From: Chlamydomonas sphaeroides
Taxonomy: Eukaryota; Chlorophyta; Chlorophyceae; Chlamydomonadales; Chlamydomonadaceae
Assembly: GCA_001662425.1 (NCBI GenBank)
Contig: BDDC01000233.1
Coordinates: 19,405 to 83,404 of the forward strand
Reading direction: 5' to 3'
Length of the DNA stretch: 64,000 bases
Shown: positions 43,214 to 55,457 of the stretch, in pieces
How positions within the stretch are numbered: position 1 is the stretch's first letter
Layout: the number at the start of each line of letters is the position of its first letter
Program-made: the position numbers and the translations under genes
Notes under the pieces: model-generated
Database searches by the model: none
The model's input: the letters and a program-made list of their open reading frames with translations, nothing else
What the model was told of the DNA's origin: nothing

Positions 43214-46200
43214 TCAATTATTGTATGCCACGCTGTCCGCCTGCTGCTCTTGCAGCAGCGCTGCCGGTGCCGGGGCTGTCGCGGCCAGCAGCCGCCAGCT
43301 GCCGGGCGGCTCCTCCTGCTCGTCACGCTCCTCCTCCTCCTCCTTCTCCTCCTCCTCCTCCTCACACCCGCCCGCCCCACCAGCACCCTGAACTGCCGAC
43401 GACTCGGACGTCCGCTGCCTGGCCGATGGCAACGATGAGCCGGGCGACGGCGGCGGCGCATGCGCAAACGCATCGGCTTCGGCAGAGGCCACGCTTTGAG
43501 ACAGCTGCCGACAGCTGCCGCGGGTGCCGGCGGCGGCCGTAGCGGCGGCGGCCGCCGCCGCCGCCATCAGGCCCGGCCCCGCCATCTCCAGGTCTATGGA
43601 ATCAGCGCACACGGCGCTGTCCTTGCCGTCGCCGCCCTTGCTGCCGCCGACGCTCCGCACCCGCCGCGGCACCGCGGCCCCGGACGCCGCCGCCAGTGCC
43701 ATCATCGCGGCGGCGCTGATGCCCGCGCCCGCCAGAATCACAGCCCGCGCCTGCGCCGGCGGCGCGGAGCGCGAGCCGGTGGCCAGCTCCGCCGCCTTCC
43801 TCGTCACGGCCTGGATCGCGGGCGCGGTGGCGGCGTCGCCGCCGCCGCCGTCGGTGCCGCCGCCGTCTGACCTCCCCGACACCACCGACGTCTGCGGCAC
43901 GACGGCGCCGTTCGCAACCAGCTGGTACACAGGCGGCGCCGCCAGCCCCGTTGTCGTCGCCGACGCCATGACAGCCAGATTCCGCACCACCACCCTGCCG
44001 CCCGCCGCGTCCTCCAACTCCGCGGCGCGCCGCAGCGCCGTCGCCTGCAGCGCCGCCGACGGCGCCAGCGCCTGGCGCCGGGCCTCCGCCGCCGCCACCA
44101 TGCCGACCAGCTTGCGGGAGCCGCCGCCGCTGGGCGAGGCCACGTGCACGGCGGTGATGACTGCGGGCGCCACGTCCAGCAGGCTGAGGCTGCGGCGCTG
44201 CAGGAACCGGCGGGGGCCGTGGCGCAGCTCCAGCACCATGCGCACGTGGAAGGTGGTCTGCGGGTGTTGAAATATGTTGTTGTATTGTGATGGTGCGTCA
44301 CGCACCCGGCTCGGCAGCTTCCATGGACACACACACACACACTGTTATACTTATTTCTGAACACACACTCCTTCCCCTTCCCCCATTGCTAGCTGCCCCT
44401 GCCCCTGCCGCCGCTCTCACCAGCCGCGTGTAGCGCTGCTCGCCCTGCGCGTGGGCCCACAGCCGGCCCGCCTCGCCGCTGAGGTACGCCTGCGTGCGTG
44501 CGTGCGTGCGCGGGCGGACTCGGGTGGTTGTGGCTGGGTGGGTGCGGCTGGGTCCGCCTAGGAGCACGCCCGCCCCAAGACGCCCCACCCCGCGGCTGCC
44601 GCACCCTGCACGCCCGCAGGCGCTGGGCGCTGGTCGCGCACACCGCTCCCGATGACGCCAACATGCGCCGCGGTTGGGACCCACCCTGTAGGCCTGCAGG
44701 TGATGGATGCGGTAGGTGGTGGCCCCGTGCAGCTGGTCCTCCTTGCGGTCGCTGGCCAGGGCCGCCTCGAACGTGACCGCTGCGAGGGCGGCGAGCGATG
44801 GCGGTCAGGCGGGTGTCCCAGTCGAGAGCCGGGGCTTGACGTGCCCGACGCTGGCACCCAACTCATCCCTTCCCATCGCCTGACCGTGTCCTGGCTGGCT
44901 TTCCCGGCCTGCTCGCTTTGTCCCCATCCTCGCTCCCTAGGACAGCGGCCCCTGCGCGCCATGCTCACGTGAGCCCTCGTCGTCGTCCGCAAAGGCTCGC
45001 AGGAAGGAGGTGAAGCGGGCGCAGCGGCGGCCCAGCACCTTGAGCAGCCCCCAGATGACCCACCTGGGGGCGGGGCGCGGGGTGGGGTGGGGTGGGGCAG
45101 GGTGGGGCGGGGTGGGGCGGGGTGCGGTGGCGTGCGGCGGCGCAGCAGCGCGCGAATGTAGGGCGAGCCGGTGATGGTGTAGCTGCAGTCTAGGGGCCAG
45201 CCCCGGAGGTGCCGAAGGCACCGGGGCCGTGGCCCGGCCCCGGTTGTTGGCCGTGCTCTGGGAGGCCCAGCGCTGGCCCCCTGCCCCCTGCCCCCGCCCT
45301 CAAGCATCCCCAAGCAGCCGAACCTGCCGGCCAGCAGCCAGGCCGTGAGCAGCGCGAACCAGGTCAGCAGCGGCAGGCCGTTGGACTGGCTGACGCGGGA
45401 GCCCAGGCCCTCGCTGGACAGGTCGTTGATGCCCTGGCCGGGTCCAGGACGGGGTCAGGGGGCGAGGTGCGTGGGAGGTTGACTTGCGTCACAGGACGCA
45501 GAGGGGCCGGGCAGAGGAGATGGTGATCCGGGGGCCGGCGTGCCGTCCAAGGCCGCCATGACCGAGGGCCGGGCTGCGTCCCCGGCAGGGCCGAGGGCTC
45601 CCACCACAGCCGCGCGCAGCACCCGATGGCACAGCTGGCGGGCCCCTCCCCTCACGTGCCCACTCCCCTGTCCCCTCCCCTGTCCCCTTCCCTGTCCCCT
45701 GTGCCCTCCCCCAGCCCGCCCTGACCGGCTTGCTGTCCACGCCCGTTATGACCATGTCGGCCAGCTGCGCCCGAAAGTAGGTGTGCATCCACACGCCTGC
45801 GAGGATAGGGGAGGGAGAGGGAGCAGGGGAGGAGGGCGGAGTTGAGGGACCGAGGCAGGGGCAGGCGGCAGTGCCAGGCAGGAGTGCAGCGGAGCGGACA
45901 CAGTGCAGCGCAACAGTGCAGCAGCAGCAGCAGCTAGCCTCACCGAAGGCGCAATGAAGGACCAGCAGCGCGGGCATCACCACTGCGGCGACACAGGCGG
46001 GGGGGAAGAGGACGGCAGCCACAGGTGTAAGAGGTTCAGCGCTCGGCGCCGGCCGCATCGCCGCCACACGCCCGCTTGCCAGTCCATGCCTCGGAGTGCC
46101 GTCTCTCCCCCCGTCCCCTTTATCCTCATGCACTTGCACTCACCCAGCACGAAGCGCGGCAGTCTGGCCGAGTACCTCTGCGCCGGCTGGCCCAGCGCTA

Positions 46201-49200
46201 GCAGGCTGAGCCGGTCCCAGCCCGCAGACACGGCGCAGTAGGCGGCGGCGATGGCATAGCAGAGCGGCATGCCGCTTCCGAACAGCAGCGCCAGCGTTAG
46301 GTTGAAGAGCAGGTCGGAGATGCGCAGCTCCAGCGTAAACTGCGGCCGGGAGGCGGCGAGGGGTTTACAGGCAGGTAGCTGGGTGCCACGAGGGGGTGTA
46401 CAAGGGTGAGGCAGGATGGGTTGAGTGGTGAGGTGGGGAGAGTGGGTAGCAGGGAATGGTGTGTGGAAGACGCACTGCGGGGGCTGGGGACGCCAGGTTT
46501 GGAGAGCAGGTTGGGAGTGAGCAGAGGTGCAGGCCGCGCGATGGCCAGAGCCGCGAAGACCGAGTGGAGCGAGAACGCCAGAGGGGCAAGGCCGAGCCCT
46601 CCCTGCCCGCGCCTACCGGCGGGCTGCGGAAGGCGTTGTTGTAGTCCTCTGGCGGCGACAGGCCGCCACAATGCAGGCGGCTCAGCCGCAGCCGCTGGAA
46701 CTGCCGGACGCTGCGAGACGGGGGCGCAGGGGGGTGCAGGGGGGCGCAGGGGGGCGCAGGGGGGCGCAGGGGGGCGCAGGGGGGCGCAGGGGGGCGCAGG
46801 GGGNNNNNNNNNNNNNNNNNNNNNNNNNNNNNNNNNNNNNNNNNNNNNNNNNNNNNNNNNNNNNNNNNNNNNNNNNNNNNNNNNNNNNNNNNNNNNNNNN
46901 NNNNNNNNNNNNNNNNNNNNNNNNNNNNNNNNNNNNNNNNNNNNNNNNNNNNNNNNNNNNNNNNNNNNNNNNNNNNNNNNNNNNNNNNNNNNNNNNNNNN
47001 NNNNNNNNNNNNNNNNNNNNNNNNNNNNNNNNNNNNNNNNNNNNNNNNNNNNNNNNNNNNNNNNNNNNNNNNNNNNNNNNNNNNNNNNNNNNNNNNNNNN
47101 NNNNNNNNNNNNNNNNNNNNNNNNNNNNNNNNNACAGGGGGACCACACAGTGCATGGAGCAGGGCAGGTTTGGTGGGCAGGGGTGGGCCGGGCGGGGGCC
47201 CGGCTCGGCAGACCGCCATACCTGAGGTGCGGGTGTGCGCAAGGGCAGGGTCGGCGGCTGCCATTCGGCACGCGGCCTGCCGTCCCTTCCCTCCACGCCC
47301 TGCCTTCCTCCTCGCAGGCAGTCAGCACCTGCCCGCCCTCCCTGTCTTGCTGCTGCTGCGCCACCCCACTGGACTGCTCCCCGGCCGCACCTGTACTCCA
47401 TGATGGTACGCACCAGGGGAGCCACCACGTTGATCATCATCAGGATCTGCGGCGGGGAGGCGGGGCGCAGCAGAGGCAGGGTGTCAGGTGGAAGGCAGGT
47501 CATCAGGGCCGGTAGAGGGCCGGAAGGGGTGTGAAGCCATGGCAGCGCCGCCGCTGCCCCCGATCCGTCGTCGCACCCCTCGCACCATGATGGAGCACCG
47601 ACCCCCCCCTCCCCCCCTCATCAAACACTGCCTCTCTTCCCCCCTCTCCCTCCTCTCTCCCCTCTGGCCTCTCACCATGATGGAGTAGCCCACGTTTTCG
47701 TACCTGCCGGCGAGCGGGGGAGGGCAGGGGCGGGCGCACAGCAGGGTTACGGCACCACATGTTTAGTGGACGAGGCTAGCGGGGCTCCCTAGGCGCCCCG
47801 GATCCGCAACTGGTTGCGGTTTGCGAGAGTACGGTCGCCGGGCACAGCCAGGGCGATCAGCTCGGGCTGTCGGCGTGCCTGCGCTATGTCTCCTTCCTTC
47901 CATCAGCGCTGTCGTGTGGACATGCCATACCAGTCTGGTGTGAAATCGTCATACATGCCGTCCAGGATGAACACGCTCAGCCAGCTCTGCTTGGGGGCCT
48001 GAGGACGGGAGGGTGGGCACGCGGGAGCACGCAGCAGGGCGTTCGGGTGACATACACACTGCGGACACACCGTACCCAAGGCCATCACAAGCCGCCCATC
48101 CCCGGGCTTCCAGTACTGTCGGTTGTCTCAGGCACTTGACTCTGGCTTCCACGCTGGTAGTCTAATGAAAGTCGCTCAGGCCGGTTCACCCCCACCTGCT
48201 GCACCGCCTTCTCCTGTGCGGCGCTGAGTGTGGAGCAGTTGACCACAAGCAGCACCGCCACCTGGGGGGGGGGGAGTTGATGGGGCCAGGGTAGGTGAGA
48301 GGAAGGGGATACGGGCTCACGTACGGTTCCTGGTCCGGGTCCGCAGCAGGCGGACGCGGCAGCTCCGCATCTCTTGTTGCCCCCCTCACCGAGTTGACCA
48401 GCTTGACGACGTAGGCCCACACCGCAAAGCTGCCGTGGGGAGGGCCGGGAGCGCAGGAGCGCAGGGCAGGGCAGAATGGATGGATGGGGGCGAGGCGGCG
48501 CGCAGCCCGCGTGTGGCGGCCCCCCAAATAAGGGCGGGGAAGTGCAGCGCCTCACTCCAAGCAGGGCAGCGCCGCGCTCCACACGTGCCACTACGCACTG
48601 CCTGCCCTGGCGCGCGGCGGACGCCTGCAGCCCACAGCGTCACCCAGCCGCCCAACCACACCGCCTGCCGCGCCGCACCTCAGCTCGGTGCCGGTGTTGG
48701 TCCAGTGCCGCTCCAGCTTGAACTGGTTGGCGGAGGGCGGGCGGCGGAGGTTGGCTGACACACGTTTGAAATAAAGCTCCGCGGCCGCCCTGGGCACGTA
48801 CCCACGTGACGCAACCGACCCGTACGCGCGCCGCCGCCGCCGCCGCGCCCCGTTTATCCCGCGCCGCACCTTGCACACCCTCAGCAGCAGCACCAGCAGC
48901 GCGTTGATGAGCGCTATGATGAAGGAGATGGCGGTCTTGACGCCGTCGCGCCTGGGCACACGGCAGGGGCGTGCTTGCCATGAGGTGTACGACACACGGC
49001 GAGCTGGTCAGAGCAGTACGTCAGGATGCAAACATCATGAACGTGAGCATGGCTGCTGCCGTACTTGAAGTCGAAGGGCCGCCAGTAGGGGTTGCACACG
49101 GCCTCGGCGTCGCCCAGGAACTCGGATACCTCGAAGGTGCGCCCCGAGGCCGCCGCCTGCTTCCGCGCCAACGCAAAGTTGTCGGCGGCGGCCGCGGCCA

Positions 49201-52200
49201 GGCCCAGGCAGTAGCAGGGCAGGCAGGTGGCGTTGGCGCCGGCACCGGCCTGCGGTCGGGAGGGCGTACCGGGCAAGGCAGCGGCACCGGGCACGGCAGG
49301 CGCGGGGTAAGCAACAGCCCGTCAGCGCTCGCTGAGCGGCGCCACGGCCCTGGGCGCAGGTGGCCTCCTGCGGGGGACGACACGAGCAACCGCGCTGCCA
49401 CACCGCAAACCTGCGCCGCCGCCAGCAGGCCCTGCCGTACGGTCCGCTCGTACAGCAGCTTGGCCAGGGGCGCCGTGGCCGAAGCGTTGCCGCCGAAGGT
49501 CCACTCCTCGCTGCACGAGGGGGAGAGGGTAGCAGGAGGTGGCCACCCGAGAAGCTCAGCGTGCTCAGGATTGGAGATGTTGCGTAGGAAGTGCGGTTGG
49601 GTGCCGCAGTCACGGGAAGGGAAGGCCGGCATGGATCAGGACGGGGCTGCGGGCGGCTAGCCTTGGCTATGTCTTCGGCCCCGGCGTGCTTGGCCGCTGC
49701 CATGCGGCCGCAGGGGTCCCCGCTCACGCAAAGGCCATGCTGACGTTGGCTGCGGCGCCGCGCAGCGCCGGCAGGCTGTTGGCAAAGGCCGTGCACTCGC
49801 CCGCCAGCACGGCGGAGCAGTAGCCGTTGAACGTGGCCTGCGGGGTAGGCAGGCCCACGACGATTGGGAACTGCCGTTGCGGGTGACCAAAAGGCATGGA
49901 TCATGGGGGCGCGGCGATGCGGCGCATGGAGCCGTGCCCCGGGCTTTGGCCCCCGGCCCCCGGCCCCCGGCCCGCCCCCTTCGAGTAACTCGTACGTTGG
50001 TGGTCAAGCCTGACAGCAGGTGCCGGCCGCTGCCTCGGGCCGGAGAGGGCGAGAACGAGGGCGTGTGCTTCGCCCAGTAGGCGGCATAGGGCCTGTGAGG
50101 GGGAGCACGGGGGGGGTCAAGGTTGCCGTCGCAGCTAGCGCAGCGGTGGCAGGTGTCGCAGGGCCCTGACCGCGCCCTGGCCACGCGCTAAACGCTGCAG
50201 CTGCGAGCCCCTGAGGCCAAGCCCGCGTCCGGCCTGCCGCGGTGTCCAGCAGCCGCCGGCCAACCTTCCCAAAGTGCCCTGCCCACCTCGCCTTCCTCCT
50301 GTCCGCCCCCATCCCCGGTTCCCCGCCCCCCCTGCGTGCTCGCCCATCCGCCTGGATCGCCAGACTGCCTGTCGGCCCCCTGCCTGTCGGCCCCCTGCCC
50401 GTCGGCCCCCTGCCTGTCGGCCCCCTGCCGCGCCCCGCGCTCACGCTATGCCCGCCAGCAGCAGGTCGCCCTGCCAGCTGATGTCACGCGACCACTCGTT
50501 GGACTTGTCCTGCACGCAGGCGGGTGCCCGGTGGGAGCGGGAGGGCGGGCAGCTCAGCCCGGGCCGGCGCGGCGTCGAGGATGTGTCGTCACGCCCTGCA
50601 AGCCTCCGTGGCTGGCCATCTGCCCGCGCTGTGCTACTGCGCTGGTGCGCACGCAGCTCCCACGCACCGAGAGCCAGGTGATGAAGGCGGCACACACGGC
50701 GATGAGCAGCAGCATGGCCAGGCCCGTGCAGGCCTGCGCGGCGGGCAGGCGCATTCGCGGGTGGGAAGGCAAGGGCACAGGGGATGCGGGCAGTGAGGAA
50801 GGCAGACGGGCCGGGCGGGGGGGGGGCCGCGTCACACGCGTGCACATGCGCGCGCCGCAGAGCAGCGGCTGCGCAACGCAGAGCCCATGCTCCGTCCAAG
50901 CATGTGCGCGTGCCTGTATCATGATGTTGGTGCGCTGCCGGGTGCCCAGGTTCTCGAACCGGTAGTCCTCGGGCGCCGCGGCGTGGCAGCACCAGGGCCG
51001 CCAGGTGGCGCCGCCCGACTGCAGCCGGTGCCGCCGCCTGCTGAACAGCCACGCAGACCACCAGCCTGCGGAGCGAGGCCACAGTTGGCGGGACGCGGGG
51101 CCGGGCCGTGATCAGAGGCGTGCGCGCAGCGGCAGCGGTGCGGGGTGTGCGCGAAGGCGGCTCTAGAGCCAGCGAGCTGCGGACGGGTCGCCCCGGGGCC
51201 ACACCCGAGGGCAGCTGCTTGCAGGCCTCGATCCGCATGCGCTCCGAGTTGAGCACCACAAAGGCCTGCGAGGAGTGGCGCGGAGCAGGTGCAAGAGCCA
51301 GGGCGGGGCAGGGGCCAGAGGCAGGGGCAAGGATGGGGTTCGTGGCTAGCTGGGGGATCCTGTCCCTCAAGACGTGTGGGTTGCGGGCTGCGCCTGAACT
51401 GTCGCTGTACAGCACCGCACCCGCTGCTCAGCCGCGGCACCCAATACCCGCATGGCGACCGCCGCGCTACCACTACCGAAGACAAAGAGCAAGGCCCCAC
51501 CCACCGACTGGCTGGCGTGTCGGCTCTGCCGCATCTTGCTGCCCAGCGCCGACCGCTGCCGACGCAGCAGCGTGGCGGACTCGGCCAGGCGCCGGTACAC
51601 GTCCGGAGCCTCCGCCGCGGCGGCGCCCTCCGCCGGCGTACGAGCCTCCGCCGGGGCGCCCACAGCGGCGGCACCAGCGTTTGAGCCGGAGCGGGAGGGG
51701 GAGCCGGAGCCTGCGAGGGCGGGCATGAACACGGGCAGCGGCCCTCAGCGCAAAGCTGAGGGCTACACACACGCGTGGGCAGCTGCGGCTGCAGCAGCAG
51801 GAGGCCTTGGTCCGTCCGCAGCGGCCCTCACCGGAGCTGCCGTGTGGCGCGCCGCCGGACTCCACGTCCACGTCCGCCTCACTGGCCTGGCACCTGCCCA
51901 GGCTCTGGCGCAGTGTGCTTGGCTCGGGGCCAGCTTCCACGTCGGGGGCTTCCGCATCCCCGTCCAGGCCCTGGCTCTCGCCGCGCGGGGCGCTGCCATC
52001 GTCGCCGCTGCCGCCATGTGTGACGCCGCCGTCGCTGACCTCGTCGTCCCAGTGCTCCCCGACGACGGCCTCCGCAACCGGGCCCCCCTTGCTGCCACTC
52101 TGCCAATCACCGGCCTCGCGGGCGAACGCCGTCGCTGTGCTGACCTTGCCATCCTCGCGCCTGCCATCCCGCGTCCCCGGCTGCCCCTCCATTTCCTCCA

Positions 52201-55200
52201 TAAACGTCTGCGCAGAGCGAAGGGACATGACAACAGCGCCGCATCAGCACCGCCAAGCCCAGCACCACAAGCGGCCGGCCAGGCAGCGGAGCGCACCGCC
52301 TCATTGGTTCCCCGGGCCGCTGCTCTCCCCGGCGCTCCCTCGCCAGCCGCCTTCCAGCCGCTCCTCCCCTTCCCTCCTCGCTGGACCGTCCTCAGCTCCT
52401 CACCCGCAGCTGCTCCCATCTGTGGACCTTCTTGCAGGCGGTGATGATGCCCGACACGTCCTTGACCAGCACCACGTCCATCACCTGGTCGCGGCCATGC
52501 GGGGTTGGGCACGCCATCGCGCCATCACGCCATCACGTTACAGCTATGACAGCGTATGCCTGTTCCTGGGTGTGACCACGGTGGCCGTGGTGATGCGGCG
52601 GGGCCGACGACACTGCCCTAGTAACGAACGGCAGGCAGAGCTTCAGGGCTCCATACGTCATCGACAGTACCACACCCCTTGAGTCCAGGCGCTGCAGGGG
52701 CCTGCAACGGCGCCACGGCACTGAGGAACCGGCGCGGCGGCGGGCGCCCTGCGCCCTGGCCGCGGCGGCCGCACCTTGTGTGTGTCGGGGTTGTCGCCGC
52801 CGAAGTGCTCCTGGAAGTACTCGCCAATCTGGGGATCATGGGCATCACAGCAAGCATACAGCCCGTTCTGCAACGCACGTACCGTTGTGCTTCTCAAACG
52901 CCCTCATGGACACGAGCGGCAGGGTGCGTATGGAGGCTGCGGCAGCGCCGCAGGCCGCACCCCGCGCCAGCGCGCACGTTGCAGTGCAGACGCCTGCAGC
53001 GCGCTGGCGGACACGGCGCCGCGCCGGCTCGTGCCCTTGTCCCTGCCCTTGCTCCGGCCCTCCCTACCCCGGTCCTGACCTGCGTGGCGCTCATGTCGGG
53101 CGGCAGGCCCCCCACCAGCACCGCGTAGTCCGACACCTGCGAAGATGGAGATGGAGAAGATTGTCAACATGCGTCCGGCTTCCTGTCCCTATTGGCTGCA
53201 GCAAGCAGCGCTGGGTGGCTGGGTCTACCATTGCAGTCCTGCGTACCTCGCGCGTGTCGTCGTCCACGCGGGACAGCCAGCGGTCCACCTGGTCCCGGCG
53301 ACGGCAGGGCATGGGAGGATGCGCACGGGCGTGTAAGAGTCAGGGCAGAGTGGCCGAGATGCGCATGCGTGTCAACCCTCGCCTGACCCACTTCGCCGCT
53401 TTGGACAACTGACCACGAAGAAGAGCCACACGACCACGGCGGTGAGCACCAGGCTGGCGCCCGTGTCCACCAAGCCCACCCCTGCGGCCGCGACGGGAGT
53501 GTGTCATCATGGGGCCGTCAGGAGTGTCATGATGCGGGCGGCGAGCCGGGGCGTCGGGCGTTGCGGGCCCCGGCGTCCGCCAGCCACATGCTTCTAAGCC
53601 AGCAAGGCGGGGAGCTCTGAGGAACCAGGTGGACGTCAACAGCACATGCGGACTGCATCAAGGGCCGTGAAGCGCCCGAGGGCCCTGACCCTGACCCACA
53701 TGAGGACCAACCCCATGCGATCCGACCCACATGACACCAACAAGCGCAATCAGGCATGTGGGGCCCGGCGCGCATCTTTGCGAAGTAGCCGACCGCGTGT
53801 GCAGGTACCGGCATGCGAGGTGCGCGGGGTTCCGACCCACATGCGAGGTGCGCGGGGGCCCGACCCAAATGCGAGGGCCCGACCCACATGCCAGGATAGC
53901 GCTGCTATGTCAAGGGCCCCACAGAACACAACGACAGCGGGATGCGGCCTGCTCCTACGCGACGGACGAGACGGGCCGACCCACATGTGAGGAAGGCGTC
54001 CTTCGTCATGGGGCCCCGCCACACGCCGCCCAGCCGCGTGTTGATGTATCCCAGCAGGCCTGCGGGAGGCATTGGCCAGGCGCGGAGGAGCGGGCGAAGG
54101 CAGCGCAGGAGGCGGATAGCCGTGACGTGCTGTGCATTGCTGCGCAGCACCTGGCGCTGGGATTGTGTCGGCGTGCAGTCGTACGAGATGAGGGAGGGGG
54201 AGGGGGCCGCAGGAGTGGAACCGGAGGCGCAGGGCTGCGCACGGGTGCCTGCAAAGCGGGGGCCTGGGCGCGGCGGTGCAAGGCCGCGCCGGCCCACTGC
54301 CCCACTCATTCTTGCTCTGGCAGATGAGTCTCCACCTGAAGACCCGCAACCCCGCGCGCAGCCCCGCAGTTCAGCTGCGGCTCGCGTACCTCCGTCCCGG
54401 TTGTCGTCCACGATGGCCGCAAAAGTGAAGCTCGCCAGCTCAAACTTGTCGTACACCTGTCGTTCAAGGCGGACCGTACACACATGACATGTCGTGGGTT
54501 GCGGCAGCTGCCGTGGGACCTGCGCGCGTGATCAGCCGCGCGCTGTGTTTCGGGGGGCAGCCTGCCGTACCTTAACGCCGTAGTCATGGTTGTGGCGCTG
54601 CTCGTACACCGTGAACACCGAGGTGTTGATCACGATGAGGTACGGCACCTGCGCGTACGGGATGGCGGGCGGCGGAGGGCTGCCTGCGTGAGCATCGGTG
54701 AGGTCCTTGGGCCAAGGGGCGTGACGTGCGTGGGGTCGCGCCCCCGGGGCAACTGGCTGGTTCACTGCGGCAGCTCCTCTGGCAGCTCACCGCGCACAGC
54801 AGCATCCAGATCATCATGCAGGCGAACCAGGGCAGCAGCTTGAAGTAGAGGCCCAGCCCCACGCCGCGGTGCATTGCAATGTCCTCGTACGGCGCGCCTG
54901 CATTGGAGGGATGGCATCACGGGCGGCGCACTACGTGACGAGCAGCGGGAATGACCGAGAGAAGGGGCGCTGACGGCGGGCCGTTGACAGGAGCATCGAA
55001 TGCACTGGGCGGGGCGCTCACCAATGGCCAGACCCTGGCCTTCGAGCACCTCATCCTCCTGCCGAGTAGCCTGAAGGCGGCGGGGAAGGGCGAGGCCAAG
55101 GGCGAGGTGACACGGGGAAGCAACGCAAGGTGGGTTATCCCGGGAGCCTGATGCCAGGAGTCCTTACCCAGAAGGAGCATCCTGCCCTTACCTGTTGGGC

Positions 55201-55457
55201 GGTCCGGACCAGCGCCTTCCTCGCGTCCTTGGGGTTTGCCACGCGGGCGAGCGTGTCTCGTCGCTGTGCCCTACCGGCCTGCAGGATTGGGCCGAAGCAG
55301 TCGATGTAAGCTTAACGTGGCCAGCAGAAGCGTGCGCGTGACGCCGACGCCCAGGTACGCAACCGGGTGCACATCCGGTCAGCCACATGTGGACGGGACA
55401 GGGCGGCGGACACACCATCGCGGGCGCCTCCGTCATGTCCTCCTGCTTTGTCACCAT
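43214..55457 (-). CDS. Polytopic membrane protein, divergent OSCA/TMEM63 (CSC1-like) channel
   Basis: Exons: 55457-55416, 55263-55192, 55070-55022, 54897-54791, 54648-54571, 54456-54390, 54059-53985, 53481-53414, 53288-53247, 53136-53080, 52828-52775, 52484-52404, 52207-51832, 51710-51505, 51265-51205, 51065-50914, 50733-50668, 50509-50445, 50092-49996, 49837-49728, 49510-49411, 49249-49065, 48951-48870, 48722-48679, 48429-48390, 48261-48196, 47998-47931, 47703-47676, 47446-47391, 46710-46617, 46339-46144, 45982-45944, 45796-45726, 45433-45324, 45182-about 45144, 45063-44969, 44779-44685, 44489-44421, 44257-43214; about 1481 aa. Order of parts: TM helices near the N-terminus (LPWFACMMIWMLLCA, ASLVLTAVVVWLFFV); a cytosolic RRM-like domain starting YAVLVGGLPPDMSATQ, as in OSCA proteins, with a long acidic loop; AFVVLNSERMRIEACKQL and ENLGTRQRTNIMIQ, where OSCAs carry their pre-pore linker; then about eight TM helices and a 350-residue Ala-rich tail. 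OSCA/TMEM63 proteins are mechanosensitive or osmosensitive cation channels. The overall order fits, but sequence match is weak, so another OSCA/TMC/anoctamin relative is possible. Confidence 0.6.
46725..46803. repeat. 10-bp G-rich tandem repeat running into a gap
   Basis: GGGGCGCAGG is repeated about eight times up to the gap, inside intron 29 of the OSCA-like gene (between exons ending at 47391 and starting at 46710). Confidence 0.95.
46804..47133. other. Assembly gap (330 N)
   Basis: Run of N within an intron, entered from a 10-bp G-rich tandem repeat. The flanking exons join in phase, so no exon need be missing. Confidence 1.
50365..50430. repeat. 15-bp tandem repeat in an intron of the OSCA-like gene
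   Basis: CTGCCTGTCGGCCCC repeats a little over four times with one variant base (CTGCCC), about 15 bp from the splice donor of the exon ending at 50445. Confidence 0.95.
53690..53990 (-). repeat. Repeated splice-donor-like motifs in intron 7 of the OSCA-like gene
   Basis: The exon ending at 53985 finishes CTCACAT/GTGGGTCGG on the minus strand. The word CAT/GTGGGTCGG (plus CCGACCCACATG) or close variants recur in the following intron at about 53887, 53868, 53840, 53730 and 53699, some with an adjacent GCGAGG word. Confidence 0.75.

Noticed and set aside
49065..49837. Exons with Cys/Asn-rich segments as a separate secreted protein
   Set aside because: They join in phase with the flanking transmembrane exons on both sides, so they are better read as an extracellular loop of the same protein.
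52891..52960. Possible extra exon (SIRTLPLVSMRAFEKHNG) between exons 10 and 11 of the OSCA-like gene
   Set aside because: Its only acceptor gives the wrong phase, while exons 10 and 11 join directly in phase and match the family without it.
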